64,000 nt of DNA from Aquipseudomonas guryensis (GTDB taxonomy: Bacteria > Pseudomonadota > Gammaproteobacteria > Pseudomonadales > Pseudomonadaceae). Position numbers and translations under genes: made by a program. The DNA is taken from contig NZ_JACJFN010000004.1 of assembly GCF_014164785.1 (NCBI RefSeq), positions 470,582-534,581 of the forward strand, read 5' to 3'. Shown one piece after another: positions 15,550 through 24,484 of this stretch. Under the pieces are notes generated by a model. The model was not told the DNA's origin. It searched no databases and saw only the letters and a list, made by a program, of their open reading frames with translations. Numbering within the stretch: position 1 is the first letter of the stretch; each line of letters begins with the position of its first letter.

Positions 15550-16251
15550 ATGCGTATGGCTGCTGCAAGCTGGATCGAACGTCTGGGCCGTTTGTGTGCC
15601 TGTGTCACCCTGGTGCTGGTTCCGGCACTGGCGCAGGCTTCTGAAGACGATCCATGGGAGTCCTTCAATCGTCCGGTATTCCGCTTCAATGACACTATCG
15701 ATACCTACGCGCTGAAGCCATTGGCGCAGGGGTACCAGACCGTAACTCCGCAATTCCTCGAGGATGGTGTGCACAACGTCTTCGGCAACATCGGCGATGT
15801 CGGCAACCTGGCCAACAACCTGCTGCAGGGCAAGGTGCATGATGCAGGCGTGGATACTGGCCGCCTGATCTTCAACACCACCTTCGGCGTGCTGGGTTTC
15901 TTCGACGTGGCGACCAAGATGGGCCTGCAGCGCAGCGACGAAGACTTCGGTCAGACCCTGGGTGCCTGGGGCCTGAACAGTGGCCCGTACCTGGTGCTGC
16001 CGTTCATGGGGCCGAGCAGCGTGCGCGATGCCGGGGCGAAGATTCCGGACAGCTACCTGGGCATGTACCCCTACATCGACCATGTGCCGACCCGCAACGT
16101 CACCCGTGGCGTGAATGTCATCGATACCCGCGCCAGCCTGCTCGATGCCGAGAAGATGGTCAGTGGCGACAAGTACATCTTTATCCGTAACGCCTACCTG
16201 CAGAACCGCGAATTCCGCGTGCAGGACGGTGAGGTGGTCGACGATTTCTGA
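15550..16251 (+). CDS. mlaA: MlaA/VacJ family outer-membrane lipid-asymmetry protein
   Basis: 233 residues. A signal peptide (cut probably after A-L-A or A-Q-A, near residue 30) leads the VacJ domain: D-P-W-E-S-F-N-R-P-V-F-R-F-N-D, then N-V-F-G-N-I-G-D-V-G-N-L-A-N-N-L-L-Q-G-K and F-G-Q-T-L-G-A-W-G-L. MlaA removes surface-exposed phospholipids from the outer membrane and hands them to MlaC. I see no lipobox Cys at the cleavage site, unlike E. coli MlaA. The ATG at 15550 has GGAG nine bases upstream; an ATG at 15535 overlaps that site. A terminator follows. Confidence 0.92.
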   Translation: MRMAAASWIERLGRLCACVTLVLVPALAQASEDDPWESFNRPVFRFNDTIDTYALKPLAQGYQTVTPQFLEDGVHNVFGNIGDVGNLANNLLQGKVHDAGVDTGRLIFNTTFGVLGFFDVATKMGLQRSDEDFGQTLGAWGLNSGPYLVLPFMGPSSVRDAGAKIPDSYLGMYPYIDHVPTRNVTRGVNVIDTRASLLDAEKMVSGDKYIFIRNAYLQNREFRVQDGEVVDDF

Positions 16252-16264
16252 TCGATCGCCAAGA

Positions 16265-16300
16265 CATGAAAAAAGGCGGCCGAGGCCGCCTTTTTTCATG
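16265..16300. terminator. bidirectional intrinsic terminator
   Basis: A perfect 16-base inverted repeat (arms 16265-16280 and 16285-16300, loop CGAG) with A6 and T6 runs, between mlaA and the converging PilZ gene. Confidence 0.95.
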
Positions 16301-16312
16301 TCCGGATGTAAC

Positions 16313-16612
16313 TCAGGTCATCGACAGGATGGCCAGCCCGATGGATTGGCGCCCATCGCCCAGATCGATGATGCGCATCACCTCACCTTCGGCATTGAGC
16401 CCCTGCAGCTCGTTGTGATCGGAGGCGATATGCACCTTGACCTTCTGGCCCATGGTTACGTTGCATTCTGCTTCCAGTTGCATACCGGTGCTCGACAGGT
16501 CGAGGCACAGGGCGGGTATGGCGTGGTCATCAATATGCAGGGTGACTGGGGCTTCCAGTCGCATGCGGATGAAGTCACGTTTCTCGCTGTAGGCACGATC
16601 GCTTTGGCTCAT
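16313..16612 (-). CDS. PilZ domain protein (putative c-di-GMP receptor)
   Basis: 99 residues, essentially one PilZ domain. The c-di-GMP-binding elements are present: the R-x-x-x-R type motif in E-K-R-D-F-I-R-M-R near residue 11 and the D-x-S-x-x-G motif in C-L-D-L-S-S-T-G-M near 37. It converges on mlaA and is divergent from the RssB-like response regulator, matching PA2799. Cyclic di-GMP binding is inferred from motifs; the partner is unknown. Confidence 0.88.
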   Translation of the reverse strand: MSQSDRAYSEKRDFIRMRLEAPVTLHIDDHAIPALCLDLSSTGMQLEAECNVTMGQKVKVHIASDHNELQGLNAEGEVMRIIDLGDGRQSIGLAILSMT

Positions 16613-16820
16613 GGACCCTGTCCTCTTGTTTTATGGGTTCTCCCGCAGGTCGTTATAACCCCCACGGATTTGAGGTGTAAAGTCGCCGGGCGACAATCGG
16701 CAGCGGCTTGAATCGACCGCAGGATGGGAGTACCGTCTGCGCCGTGAAATGATCGTGTGCGGAAGCCTCCGAACACGCCATCGTCAACTCCCTCTCCGGC
16801 GTCGTTTGCCTGGATACTGC

Positions 16821-18005
16821 ATGCACAATCCCAGCGCCAAGCTGCTGATTATTGATGATGACGAGGTGGTCCGTGCCAGCCTCGCCGCCTACCTCGAGGA
16901 CAGCGGGTTCACTGTCCTGCAGGCTGCCAATGGCTTGCAGGGGTTGGAAGTCTTCGAGCTGCAGCGCCCCGATCTGGTCATCTGCGATCTGCGCATGCCG
17001 CAGGTCGATGGCCTCGAGCTGATCCGCCGGATCAATGTGCTCAATACCGAAGTGCCGGTGATCGTGGTCTCCGGTGCTGGGGTGATGAGCGATGCCGTCG
17101 AAGCGTTGCGCCTGGGCGCTGCCGACTACCTGATCAAACCCCTGGAAGACCTCGCCGTACTCGAGCACTCAGTGCGCCGCGCACTCGACCGTACCCATCT
17201 GCGCTTGGAAAACCAGCGCTACCGCGAGAAGCTGGAAACCGCCAACCGCGAGCTGCAAGCCAGCCTGCATTTGCTGCAGGAAGACCAGAACGCCGGGCGC
17301 CAGGTGCAGATGAACATGCTGCCGCTGACGCCCTGGAAGGTTGATGGGCTGGAGTTCGCCCACCAGATCATTCCGTCGTTGTACCTGTCGGGTGACTTCG
17401 TCGACTACTTCCGGGTCGATGAGCGGCGCATCGCCTTCTATCTGGCCGACGTGTCGGGTCATGGCGCTTCTTCGGCTTTCGTTACCGTGCTGCTGAAGTT
17501 CATGACCACTCGTCTGTTGTACGAGTCGCGTCGCGGTGGTCTGTTACCCGAATTCAAGCCTTCCGATGTACTCGGCCATATCAACCGTGGCCTGATCAAC
17601 TGCAAGCTGGGCAAGCATGTGACCATGCTCGGCGGGGTGATCGATGAGCAGAGCGGCAAGCTGACCTACAGCATTGGCGGGCACCTGCCGCTGCCAGTGT
17701 TGTTCAGCGAAGGCCAGGCACACTACCTGGAGGGCCGCGGCCTGCCGGTCGGTCTGTTCAATGAGGCGGTCTACACCGACCTGCAAATGGACCTGCCGCA
17801 GTCATTCAGCCTGACCCTGCTGTCGGACGGCATTCTGGACCTTTTGCCCGGCGATACACTCAAAGAGAAAGAAGCCATATTGCCACAGCTGATAAGCTCA
17901 GCCGGCGGTACGCTCGATGGCCTGCGTCAGGTCCTTGGGCTGGCCAATCTGGGCGAGATGCCCGATGATATCGCCTTGCTGGTGTTGAGCAGGAACCTTG
18001 CATGA
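16821..18005 (+). CDS. RssB-like response regulator with PP2C-type phosphatase domain
   Basis: 394 residues. The receiver domain (about 5-120) has D-D-D near 12, phospho-acceptor Asp in L-V-I-C-D-L-R-M-P near 58 and K-P near 108; a coiled linker (about 125-165) leads a SpoIIE/PP2C phosphatase domain with Y-L-S-G-D-F-V-D-Y, F-Y-L-A-D-V-S-G-H-G and T-L-L-S-D-G-I-L-D. Pseudomonas RssB homologues of this form act in partner switching with the STAS protein encoded next, to control RpoS. The start at 16821 removes an unlikely arginine-rich extension. The gene overlaps the STAS gene by four bases (ATGA). Confidence 0.9.
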   Translation: MHNPSAKLLIIDDDEVVRASLAAYLEDSGFTVLQAANGLQGLEVFELQRPDLVICDLRMPQVDGLELIRRINVLNTEVPVIVVSGAGVMSDAVEALRLGAADYLIKPLEDLAVLEHSVRRALDRTHLRLENQRYREKLETANRELQASLHLLQEDQNAGRQVQMNMLPLTPWKVDGLEFAHQIIPSLYLSGDFVDYFRVDERRIAFYLADVSGHGASSAFVTVLLKFMTTRLLYESRRGGLLPEFKPSDVLGHINRGLINCKLGKHVTMLGGVIDEQSGKLTYSIGGHLPLPVLFSEGQAHYLEGRGLPVGLFNEAVYTDLQMDLPQSFSLTLLSDGILDLLPGDTLKEKEAILPQLISSAGGTLDGLRQVLGLANLGEMPDDIALLVLSRNLA

Positions 18006-18496
18006 ATCCTGGGAATAGCCCCGGTAGAATCCAGTTTGCCGAGCAGGACGGTACCTTCGTCCTGAAGTTCATCGGCGAAGTGCGTCTGACCTTGTGTTCG
18101 GCGCTGGATTCCACAATCGAAAAAATCTTCACGGCGCTGAATTTTTCGGCGATCGTCATCGATCTGACGGAAACCCGCAGTATCGATAGCACCACCCTGG
18201 GCCTGCTGGCCAAGCTCTCGATCCTGTCGCGGCAAAAGATCGGTCTGTTGCCGACCGTGGTGACCACCCACGCGGACATCACCCGGCTGCTGCAGTCGAT
18301 GGGCTTCGATCAGGTGTTCAATATCGTCAACCAGCCTATCCCTTGCCCGGAGTGCCTGGATGACCTGCCGTCGCAGGATCATTCGGAAGCGGTGGTCAAG
18401 GCCAAGGTGCTGGAAGCGCACCGCATCCTCATGGGCCTCAACGATTCCAATCGCGAGGCGTTCCATGACTTGGTGAGCGCGCTGGAGCGCAGCTAG
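18002..18496 (+). CDS. STAS-domain anti-sigma factor antagonist
   Basis: 164 residues. A STAS domain (about 10-110) carries the phosphorylatable Ser region in T-E-T-R-S-I-D-S-T-T-L-G-L-L-A-K-L near residue 62; a C-terminal extension of about 55 residues includes a C-P-E-C pair and ends in helices. The ATG overlaps the TGA of the phosphatase regulator, so the two are made together. The phosphatase is expected to dephosphorylate this protein, letting it bind an anti-sigma factor or RssB itself; that is inferred from known partner-switch systems and the PA2798/PA2797 arrangement. Confidence 0.9.
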   Translation: MNPGNSPGRIQFAEQDGTFVLKFIGEVRLTLCSALDSTIEKIFTALNFSAIVIDLTETRSIDSTTLGLLAKLSILSRQKIGLLPTVVTTHADITRLLQSMGFDQVFNIVNQPIPCPECLDDLPSQDHSEAVVKAKVLEAHRILMGLNDSNREAFHDLVSALERS

Positions 18497-18567
18497 CAGG
18501 CAGTTGAGGAACTACCTGCGTTGCCATCGCTGCGTTAAAAACAGCCTGCTAGTCCGGCCTGGAATAG

Positions 18568-18604
18568 AAAAGGGCGATACCCGCAAAGGTATCGCCCTTT
18601 TTCT
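18568..18604. terminator. intrinsic terminator between STAS gene and tal
   Basis: AAAGGGCGATACC and GGTATCGCCCTTT pair around CGCAAA, with A and T runs on both sides. It can stop both converging genes. Confidence 0.92.
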
Positions 18605-18615
18605 TTGCTCAGGTG

Positions 18616-19539
18616 TCAGGCGCGCGCGGCGAGCAGTGCCTCGAGCTTTTCCTGGTCGCGGGCGAACAGGCGAATGCCCTCGGCCAGCTTCTCGGTGGCC
18701 ATGGCGTCTTCGTTGAGTGCCCAGCGGAAGCTGCTCTCGTCCAGGCTCTGGCGCGCCTCACCGCTGCCGGCATTGAGCAGGCGCGGTAGCTCGCCCTGGT
18801 CATCGCTCAGTTGCTGCAGCAGATCCGGGCTGATGGTCAGGCGGTCGCAACCGGCCAGTTGCTCGATCTGGCCGAGGTTGCGGAAGCTCGCACCCATGAC
18901 CACGGTCTGGTAGCCGTTGGCCTTGTAGTACTGATAGATGCGCGCCACAGACTGCACGCCCGGATCTTCGGCACCGACGAAATCGCGGCCCTCGGCCTTC
19001 TTGTACCAGTCGTAGATGCGCCCGACAAAGGGCGAGATGAGGAATACGCCGGCATCGGCGCAGGCCACTGCCTGGGCGAAGGAGAACAGCAGGGTCAGGT
19101 TGCACTGGATGCCGGCTTTTTCCAGCTGCTCGGCGGCACGAATGCCTTCCCAGGTGGAGGCAATCTTGATCAGCACGCGCTCGCGACCGATCCCGGCCTG
19201 GTCATAGAGGCCGATGATGCGCTCGGCGCGGCGCAGGGTGGCCTGGGTGTCGAAGGACAGGCGCGCGTCCACCTCGGTGGAGATGCGCCCCGGAATCACC
19301 TTGAGGATCTCCTGGCCGACAGCCACGCCGAAACGGTCACAGGCCAGGCCCAGGTCGCCCTGGCAGCCGCTGACGGCCTCATCCAGCAGATGGGCGTAAC
19401 GCGGCAGCGCGGCGGCCTTGAGCAGCAGGGAAGGGTTGGTGGTGGCGTCCACCGGCTTGAGCCGGCTGATCGCGTCGAGGTCGCCGGTGTCGGCGACCAC
19501 GGTGGTGTACTGCTTGAGTTGGTCCAGCTTGGAAGTCAT
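18616..19539 (-). CDS. tal: transaldolase
   Basis: 307 residues, class 1 transaldolase of the pentose phosphate pathway (sedoheptulose-7-phosphate plus glyceraldehyde-3-phosphate to erythrose-4-phosphate plus fructose-6-phosphate). D-A-T-T-N-P-S-L-L near residue 32 and the Schiff-base Lys in V-L-I-K-I-A-S-T-W-E-G near 131 are both present, with N-L-T-L-L-F-S near 155. The start at 19539 matches the family N-terminus (M-T-S-K-L-D-Q-L); an upstream TTG-type extension was rejected. It reads in the same direction as dusA, about 90 bases downstream of it. Confidence 0.96.
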   Translation of the reverse strand: MTSKLDQLKQYTTVVADTGDLDAISRLKPVDATTNPSLLLKAAALPRYAHLLDEAVSGCQGDLGLACDRFGVAVGQEILKVIPGRISTEVDARLSFDTQATLRRAERIIGLYDQAGIGRERVLIKIASTWEGIRAAEQLEKAGIQCNLTLLFSFAQAVACADAGVFLISPFVGRIYDWYKKAEGRDFVGAEDPGVQSVARIYQYYKANGYQTVVMGASFRNLGQIEQLAGCDRLTISPDLLQQLSDDQGELPRLLNAGSGEARQSLDESSFRWALNEDAMATEKLAEGIRLFARDQEKLEALLAARA

Positions 19540-19626
19540 GACGAAACCCTGTCGTTGCAAGTGGCATGACCTTACCCGAGCGCAGAGGCCCGCTCAACGG
19601 TCTGGCGTGCGCATTTCCAACAGGTT

Positions 19627-20622
19627 TCAGCGACCGACGAGCAACTCGCCAGCCTGATCGAGCAGGGCCAGTGGGTCCTTGACCTTGTGTACGTCCACCG
19701 AGAGCAGCTGGCGGAAGCGTCGCGCGCCGGGGAAGCCCTGGGCCAGGCCGAGCACATGGCGGGTGATATGGTGCATCACGCCACCTTCGGCGATGTGCTG
19801 CTCGATGTATGGACGCATGCGCGCCAGTGCCTCGGCACGGCTGATGACCGGTTGCTCCAGGCCGAACAGCAACTGGTCGACCTGGGCCAGCAGGTAGGGG
19901 TTGTGGTAGGCCTCGCGGCCCAACATCACCCCGTCGAAGGTCTGCAGGTGCTGCTGGCATTCCTCCAGGGTCTTGATCCCGCCGTTGAGGATGATCTCCA
20001 GCGCCGGGAAGTCCTGCTTGAGCTGCGCGGCGACTTCATAGCGCAGCGGCGGCACTTCGCGGTTTTCCTTGGGCGACAGGCCTTCGAGAATGGCGATGCG
20101 CGCGTGCACGGTGAAACTGGTGCAGCCGGCATCGCGCACCGTGCCGACGAAGTCGCACAGCTCGGCATAGCTGTCGCGGCCGTTGATGCCGATGCGATGC
20201 TTGACCGTGACCGGGATCGACACGGCGTCCTGCATGGCCTTGACGCAGTCGGCCACCAGCTGCGGATGGCCCATCAGGCAGGCGCCGATCATGTTGTTCT
20301 GCACCCGGTCACTGGGGCAGCCGACGTTCAGATTGACCTCGTCGTAGCCATGCGCCTCGGCCAGCTTGGCGCAGGTCGCCAGCTCCGCCGGATTGCTGCC
20401 GCCGAGCTGCAGGGCCAACGGGTGCTCGCACTCGTTGTAACGCAGAAAACGCTCGGCCTCGCCATGCAGCAGGGCGCCGGTGGTGACCATCTCGGTGTAC
20501 AGCAGGGCCTGGCTGGACAGCTGGCGCAGGAAAAAGCGGCAGTGACGGTCAGTCCAGTCCATCATCGGCGCGACGCTAAATCGTCTTGATATAGCCTTTT
20601 GACTTGTTTGAGTATTTTTCAA
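19627..20622 (-). CDS. dusA: tRNA-dihydrouridine synthase A
   Basis: 331 residues, FMN-dependent TIM barrel that reduces U20/U20a in tRNA. Motifs: F-S-V-A-P-M-M-D-W-T-D-R-H-C near residue 15, catalytic Cys in N-V-G-C-P-S-D-R-V-Q near 100, V-K-H-R-I-G near 140 and L-N-G-G-I-K-T near 212. The start is uncertain: no ATG precedes the first motif, and the TTG at 20622 has no clear ribosome site. Confidence 0.94.
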   Translation of the reverse strand: MKNTQTSQKAISRRFSVAPMMDWTDRHCRFFLRQLSSQALLYTEMVTTGALLHGEAERFLRYNECEHPLALQLGGSNPAELATCAKLAEAHGYDEVNLNVGCPSDRVQNNMIGACLMGHPQLVADCVKAMQDAVSIPVTVKHRIGINGRDSYAELCDFVGTVRDAGCTSFTVHARIAILEGLSPKENREVPPLRYEVAAQLKQDFPALEIILNGGIKTLEECQQHLQTFDGVMLGREAYHNPYLLAQVDQLLFGLEQPVISRAEALARMRPYIEQHIAEGGVMHHITRHVLGLAQGFPGARRFRQLLSVDVHKVKDPLALLDQAGELLVGR

Positions 20623-20862
20623 TTTAGCGACCGGTATTCAGCTGTGTTGCTGCACATGAGTTGCACGCAACGTGTAAGGCGGGTAGATGCGCTCGGCATT
20701 ATACAGATGCGCCAAAGCGCACAGCGGGTTCACGCATGGGCAGATTTGAAAGATAGAGGGGGGCGCAGTCCGCTCTTCTGCGGCTGCAGCCTTTCTGACG
20801 GTGGAGCATCCGCGAAGGGCAAAGGCTTGAGAGGTGTTTTGCCAGTGGTCTGCTTGCTGTGC

Positions 20863-21303
20863 TTATGCGCTGAGTCCGCTGGCCGAACCTTGGATGGTGA
20901 AAGCGATTTTCTGGCCGTAGGAAATTTCCAGCGTATTGCCATCCGGGTCGGCTATGTAGGCCCAGTAGCCTACGGGGTAGCCGCCATCCTGTGGCGGGGA
21001 GCGCAGAATACCCAAGCGCTGGGCCTGCTCTGCCAGTTGCTGCACCGCTTCACGAGAGCTGCATGCGACCCCGAGATGGCCGTGAGGGCCGAGTGGCGTG
21101 TCGCGTAGTGTGTCCGACTCGATCAGCACCAGTGCGAATGGACGGGACAAGTCAGACATCCAGGCAACCGCCTGAATATCTCCAGTAGCCTCTCGGCGAT
21201 GGATGACGGTCATGTTGGCAAACTGTTGGTAGAAACGAATGCTGGCCTCCAGGTTGCGAATGAAGAACGCTACATGTGTGAGCCCACTATCGATGCTGTG
21301 CAT
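20863..21303 (-). CDS. VOC (glyoxalase/dioxygenase fold) family protein
   Basis: 146 residues forming one vicinal-oxygen-chelate unit: it opens with G-L-T-H-V-A-F-F-I-R-N-L (first metal-ligand position His), has H-G-H-L-G-V-A in the middle and ends with Y-I-A-D-P-D-G-N-T-L-E-I-S (Glu ligand). Such proteins include glyoxalase I, fosfomycin-resistance and extradiol-type enzymes; the sequence does not decide among them. It reads in the same direction as the EamA permease, 63 bases away, but no functional link is evident. Confidence 0.85.
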   Translation of the reverse strand: MHSIDSGLTHVAFFIRNLEASIRFYQQFANMTVIHRREATGDIQAVAWMSDLSRPFALVLIESDTLRDTPLGPHGHLGVACSSREAVQQLAEQAQRLGILRSPPQDGGYPVGYWAYIADPDGNTLEISYGQKIAFTIQGSASGLSA

Positions 21304-21366
21304 AGGAGTGTCCTTGCTTGAATGGCCTGGTTGGAGTCAGTGCGTGGCTGCTTGGGCGGCTGCTAT

Positions 21367-22257
21367 TCAGCGCTCCGGCAGAGGCGCCTTGCCACCGCCG
21401 AGAGGTATGTTGGCGTTCTGGCTGACCCAGATACTCAGCAGCACGATGAAAATTCCGACTATTTGCAGGGCTGTGAGTGTCTGCCGCAGTACCAGCCAGC
21501 CAAGCAACACCGCCACCAGCGGGCTCAGCAGGCCCAGTGAGGCCACGGCCGCCGGAGCCAGTCGTGCGATCCCGCGGAACCAGCAGAAGTAGGTCAGGGC
21601 GGCACCTATCAGTGACAGGTAGGCAATTGCGCCCAGGTTGTGCAGTTGCAGAGTCGGCAGCGGTGGCTCAAAGCAGAGGGCTATCGGCAGCAAGAGCAGG
21701 CCGCCCGCGCTGAGCTGCCAGGCGGTGAAGGTCAGATTGGATACTGGTGGGCGCCAGCGGCGCGACAGCACGGTACCGGCCGCCATGGCGGCAGCGCCGA
21801 TCAGGGCTGCAAGGATGCCGAACCCATCCAGTTCGGCCTCCGGTGCCAGCACCAGCAAGCCGACGCCGCAGACGCCGAATACGCCGGAGACAATGGCCAG
21901 CGGCAGCAAGGCCTGGCCTAACCAGAGCCGCGCCAAGGCGATAACCAGTAGCGGCTGGATCGCCCCAACCGTGGCTGCCACACCACCGGGTAAGCGGTAG
22001 GCCGCGACGAACAGCAGGCTCCAGAACACCGAGAAGTTCAGCGCGCCGAGAACGGCCGTGCGGTAAATCCACATGCCACGCGGTAGGTGTCGGACGATCA
22101 GCAGCAACAGCAGGCCTGCCGGCAAAGCGCGCAACAGGGCCATGGTCAGCGGGTAGTCGGCCGGCAGAAATTCGCTGGTGACCAGGTAGGTGCTGCCCCA
22201 GATGATGGGCGCCAAGGCCGTGATGGCGATGTCCAACGGCAGTCGGTTCGAGTTCAT
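21367..22257 (-). CDS. EamA/DMT superfamily transporter
   Basis: 296 residues, ten predicted membrane helices in two EamA repeats. The first repeat has the typical W-G-S-T-Y-L-V-T-S-E near residue 20, and the second ends L-G-L-L-S-P-L-V-A-V-L-L-G-W-L-V-L. Start at 22257 follows AAGGAG with good spacing. Family members export metabolites or amino acids; the cargo is unknown. It lies 61 bases after the cyclase-family gene on the same strand and could be co-transcribed. Confidence 0.9.
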   Translation of the reverse strand: MNSNRLPLDIAITALAPIIWGSTYLVTSEFLPADYPLTMALLRALPAGLLLLLIVRHLPRGMWIYRTAVLGALNFSVFWSLLFVAAYRLPGGVAATVGAIQPLLVIALARLWLGQALLPLAIVSGVFGVCGVGLLVLAPEAELDGFGILAALIGAAAMAAGTVLSRRWRPPVSNLTFTAWQLSAGGLLLLPIALCFEPPLPTLQLHNLGAIAYLSLIGAALTYFCWFRGIARLAPAAVASLGLLSPLVAVLLGWLVLRQTLTALQIVGIFIVLLSIWVSQNANIPLGGGKAPLPER

Positions 22258-22318
22258 GGCAGACTCCTTGGCGCCAGGCATATTGGATGGTCGACGCAGC
22301 ACAGCAGCCTCTGGCGGC

Positions 22319-23287
22319 TCAGTCGATTGGCAGGGCCACCGGACGCATCGGTGCGCCGTCAGCTCCGCGCAACTTCAGCGGTGCGCCGAACCAGGCGAAC
22401 TGGTAGACCTTGTCGGCGGCCAGCTCCTCCAGGTAGACGTTCTGCATGATCGGCACGCCCTTGATCGACAGCATTGAGCTGTGCACCGGAATCCAGTTGT
22501 CTTTTTCCTTGGACGGCCAGACATCGGTGCTGATGTTGTCGACACCAATCACCACAGCGCCCTGTTCTGCCAGGAAGTCTGCCGACTCGCGGGTCAACCC
22601 CGGGGTGTTGTGCATGTAGCGCTCCGGCTCTTTGAACCACTGCATGCGCCCGGTGCGTACCACCACGACATCGCCGGATTCAAAACGTATGCCCTGCGCT
22701 TTTGCCGTCTGGCGCAAGTCCTCGACGCTGATGCCGTAGGACTCGGGGAGTACCTCGACGCCTTTGTAGCGCGCCACGTCGAGCAATACACCGCGAGCGA
22801 TGATCGGTGGATAATTCTCTACACCGGCCTTGTGCCAGCCGCGATCACCCAGATGCTCCTCGGTGGCAAAGCCGTTGTAGATTTTGCCCTTGAGCCCAAA
22901 GTGCGACAGCGCGTCGATATGCGTGCCGGTGTGGGCATACATCGAGATAGCTGATCCGGAGTAGCTGATCAGGCTGTTCTTCTCCTTGCCCAGGCCATTG
23001 GGGTCGTCAACGATGGTGCCTTGCGGGGTGTGCACGTTCCAGATCTGGTAGCGCGGTTGTCCCAGGAAGTAGTAGCTGGGCATGCCCACGTAATACTCGA
23101 CACTGAGGTCGTAGGTTTTGCCGCTTTTCACGCGCTTTACAACATTCAGAATCGACTCTGGGGTGATACGGTTCAGGGCGCCAATTTCGTCGGCGCTGCC
23201 CCAGGGGCTCTGGCCAACAGTGGTGGTGTCGGCCTGGGCCAGTTGCGTGCCGAGGCAGAGCGCGACGACAAGTGGTAGGTATTTCAT
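22319..23287 (-). CDS. exported cyclase-family (kynurenine formamidase-like) metal hydrolase
   Basis: 322 residues. A clear Sec signal peptide (M-K-Y-L-P-L-V-V-A-L-C-L-G-T, cut after A-Q-A near 19) precedes a cyclase/KynB-like domain: W-G-S-A-D-E-I-G-A-L-N near 30, metal-binding H-T-G-T-H-I-D-A-L-S-H-F near 115 and G-D-V-V-V-V-R-T-G near 205. Classic KynB enzymes are about 210 residues and cytosolic, so this longer periplasmic form belongs to the broader PF04199 group that includes isatin and lactone hydrolases. It is divergent from a LysR gene that may control it. Substrate not determined. Confidence 0.82.
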   Translation of the reverse strand: MKYLPLVVALCLGTQLAQADTTTVGQSPWGSADEIGALNRITPESILNVVKRVKSGKTYDLSVEYYVGMPSYYFLGQPRYQIWNVHTPQGTIVDDPNGLGKEKNSLISYSGSAISMYAHTGTHIDALSHFGLKGKIYNGFATEEHLGDRGWHKAGVENYPPIIARGVLLDVARYKGVEVLPESYGISVEDLRQTAKAQGIRFESGDVVVVRTGRMQWFKEPERYMHNTPGLTRESADFLAEQGAVVIGVDNISTDVWPSKEKDNWIPVHSSMLSIKGVPIMQNVYLEELAADKVYQFAWFGAPLKLRGADGAPMRPVALPID

Positions 23288-23401
23288 GGGGCGTTCTCCG
23301 CGATAGGTAGCGGTGGCTACTCTAGGGTTGCGCAGAGGACGGAAAAACAGAGGGATCGCGAAAGTACTTTTCGTGCTTCGCAAAAGGCCAGGTGGGTGGG
23401 G

Positions 23402-24295
23402 ATGGACAGATTGCAGGCAATGCGCTGCTTCGTGCGCGTCGTCAAACTGGGTAGCTTTTCGGCTGCGGCAGAGGAAATGGCGTGCTCGAATGCCACCATC
23501 AGCAAGTACGTCAAATACCTGGAAGACTGGATGCAGAACCTGTTGCTGCAACGCAGCACGCGCAGCCTGCAACTTACCGAAGCCGGTCAGCTGTTTTACG
23601 AGTACTGCCTGCGCGTCGAGCAGGAAACCCAGGAATTGCACGACCAGCTCAGTCTGGAGCGCCAGCAGGTGGCGGGACGCCTGGTGATCTCGGCCCCCGT
23701 TTCGCTGACGCTGACCCTGATCGGGCCGCTGCTGCTCGATTTCCAGAATGAGCACCCGCAGCTGCAACTGGAGCTGCGCCTCAGTGACCAACCGGTTGAC
23801 CTGGTGCGCGATGGCATCGATCTGGCGTTGCGCGCGTCTGCCGAGCTGGCCGATTCGAACCTGGTGGCCATGCCGATGACCCCGCTGCAGCGAGTCGTAG
23901 TAGCAACCCCTGCCTACCTGGAGCGACATGGAAGCCCCGTGCAGCTGGAGGACCTCGCCGAGCACAACTGCATCGTCTATAGCCGCAGCAGTGACGCCAC
24001 AGAGTGGCAGTTCACCGCAGGTGATGAGATTCGTTCGGTGCGGGTAGGTGGGCGACTGAACGTGGATAACAGCCTGTTGCTGATCCAGGCGGTGCTGCAC
24101 CACCAGGGGCTCGGCCTGGTGCCACAGGTCATGGTCGCCAGAGAGCTGGCTGCCGGGACTGTGCTACCGGTGCTGACGGATTACCCGCCCACGGCGCGCA
24201 CCCTGCACGCCATTTATCCCAATCGCCAGTATTTACCGCGCAGGGTCAGTGTTCTGGTGGCCTACCTCAAGAACCGGCTGAGTGAGAGCACCTGA
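23402..24295 (+). CDS. LysR family transcriptional regulator
   Basis: 297 residues. The winged helix-turn-helix (1-60: M-R-C-F-V-R-V-V-K-L-G-S-F-S-A-A-A) is followed by a substrate-binding domain starting about residue 90 (G-R-L-V-I-S-A-P-V-S). It belongs to the CrgA-like subgroup. The recognition helix region carries C-S-N-A-T-I-S-K-Y-V-K-Y-L rather than the common Q-P-A-V-S-x-Q-I. The ATG at 23402 follows AGGTGG. It is divergent from the exported cyclase gene with a 114-base gap, so that gene and the permease are likely targets. Confidence 0.9.
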   Translation: MDRLQAMRCFVRVVKLGSFSAAAEEMACSNATISKYVKYLEDWMQNLLLQRSTRSLQLTEAGQLFYEYCLRVEQETQELHDQLSLERQQVAGRLVISAPVSLTLTLIGPLLLDFQNEHPQLQLELRLSDQPVDLVRDGIDLALRASAELADSNLVAMPMTPLQRVVVATPAYLERHGSPVQLEDLAEHNCIVYSRSSDATEWQFTAGDEIRSVRVGGRLNVDNSLLLIQAVLHHQGLGLVPQVMVARELAAGTVLPVLTDYPPTARTLHAIYPNRQYLPRRVSVLVAYLKNRLSEST

Positions 24296-24484
24296 CTTGG
24301 GCGTAGGCTGGGCAATTCCGGGACTGTTTGCGCAAGTTGCATTGGCTGACGGCTTCGCCTCTTTCACGGTGCCAAGCAGGCTTGCGCTGCATCTGGTTTG
24401 CAGTACCGAGAGGGATCTGGCCAGTGGTTTGAGAGCGACTGGCCGGCGTGGCACCCGCTTCAAGGTGTGAATGGTTGAGCGTAA

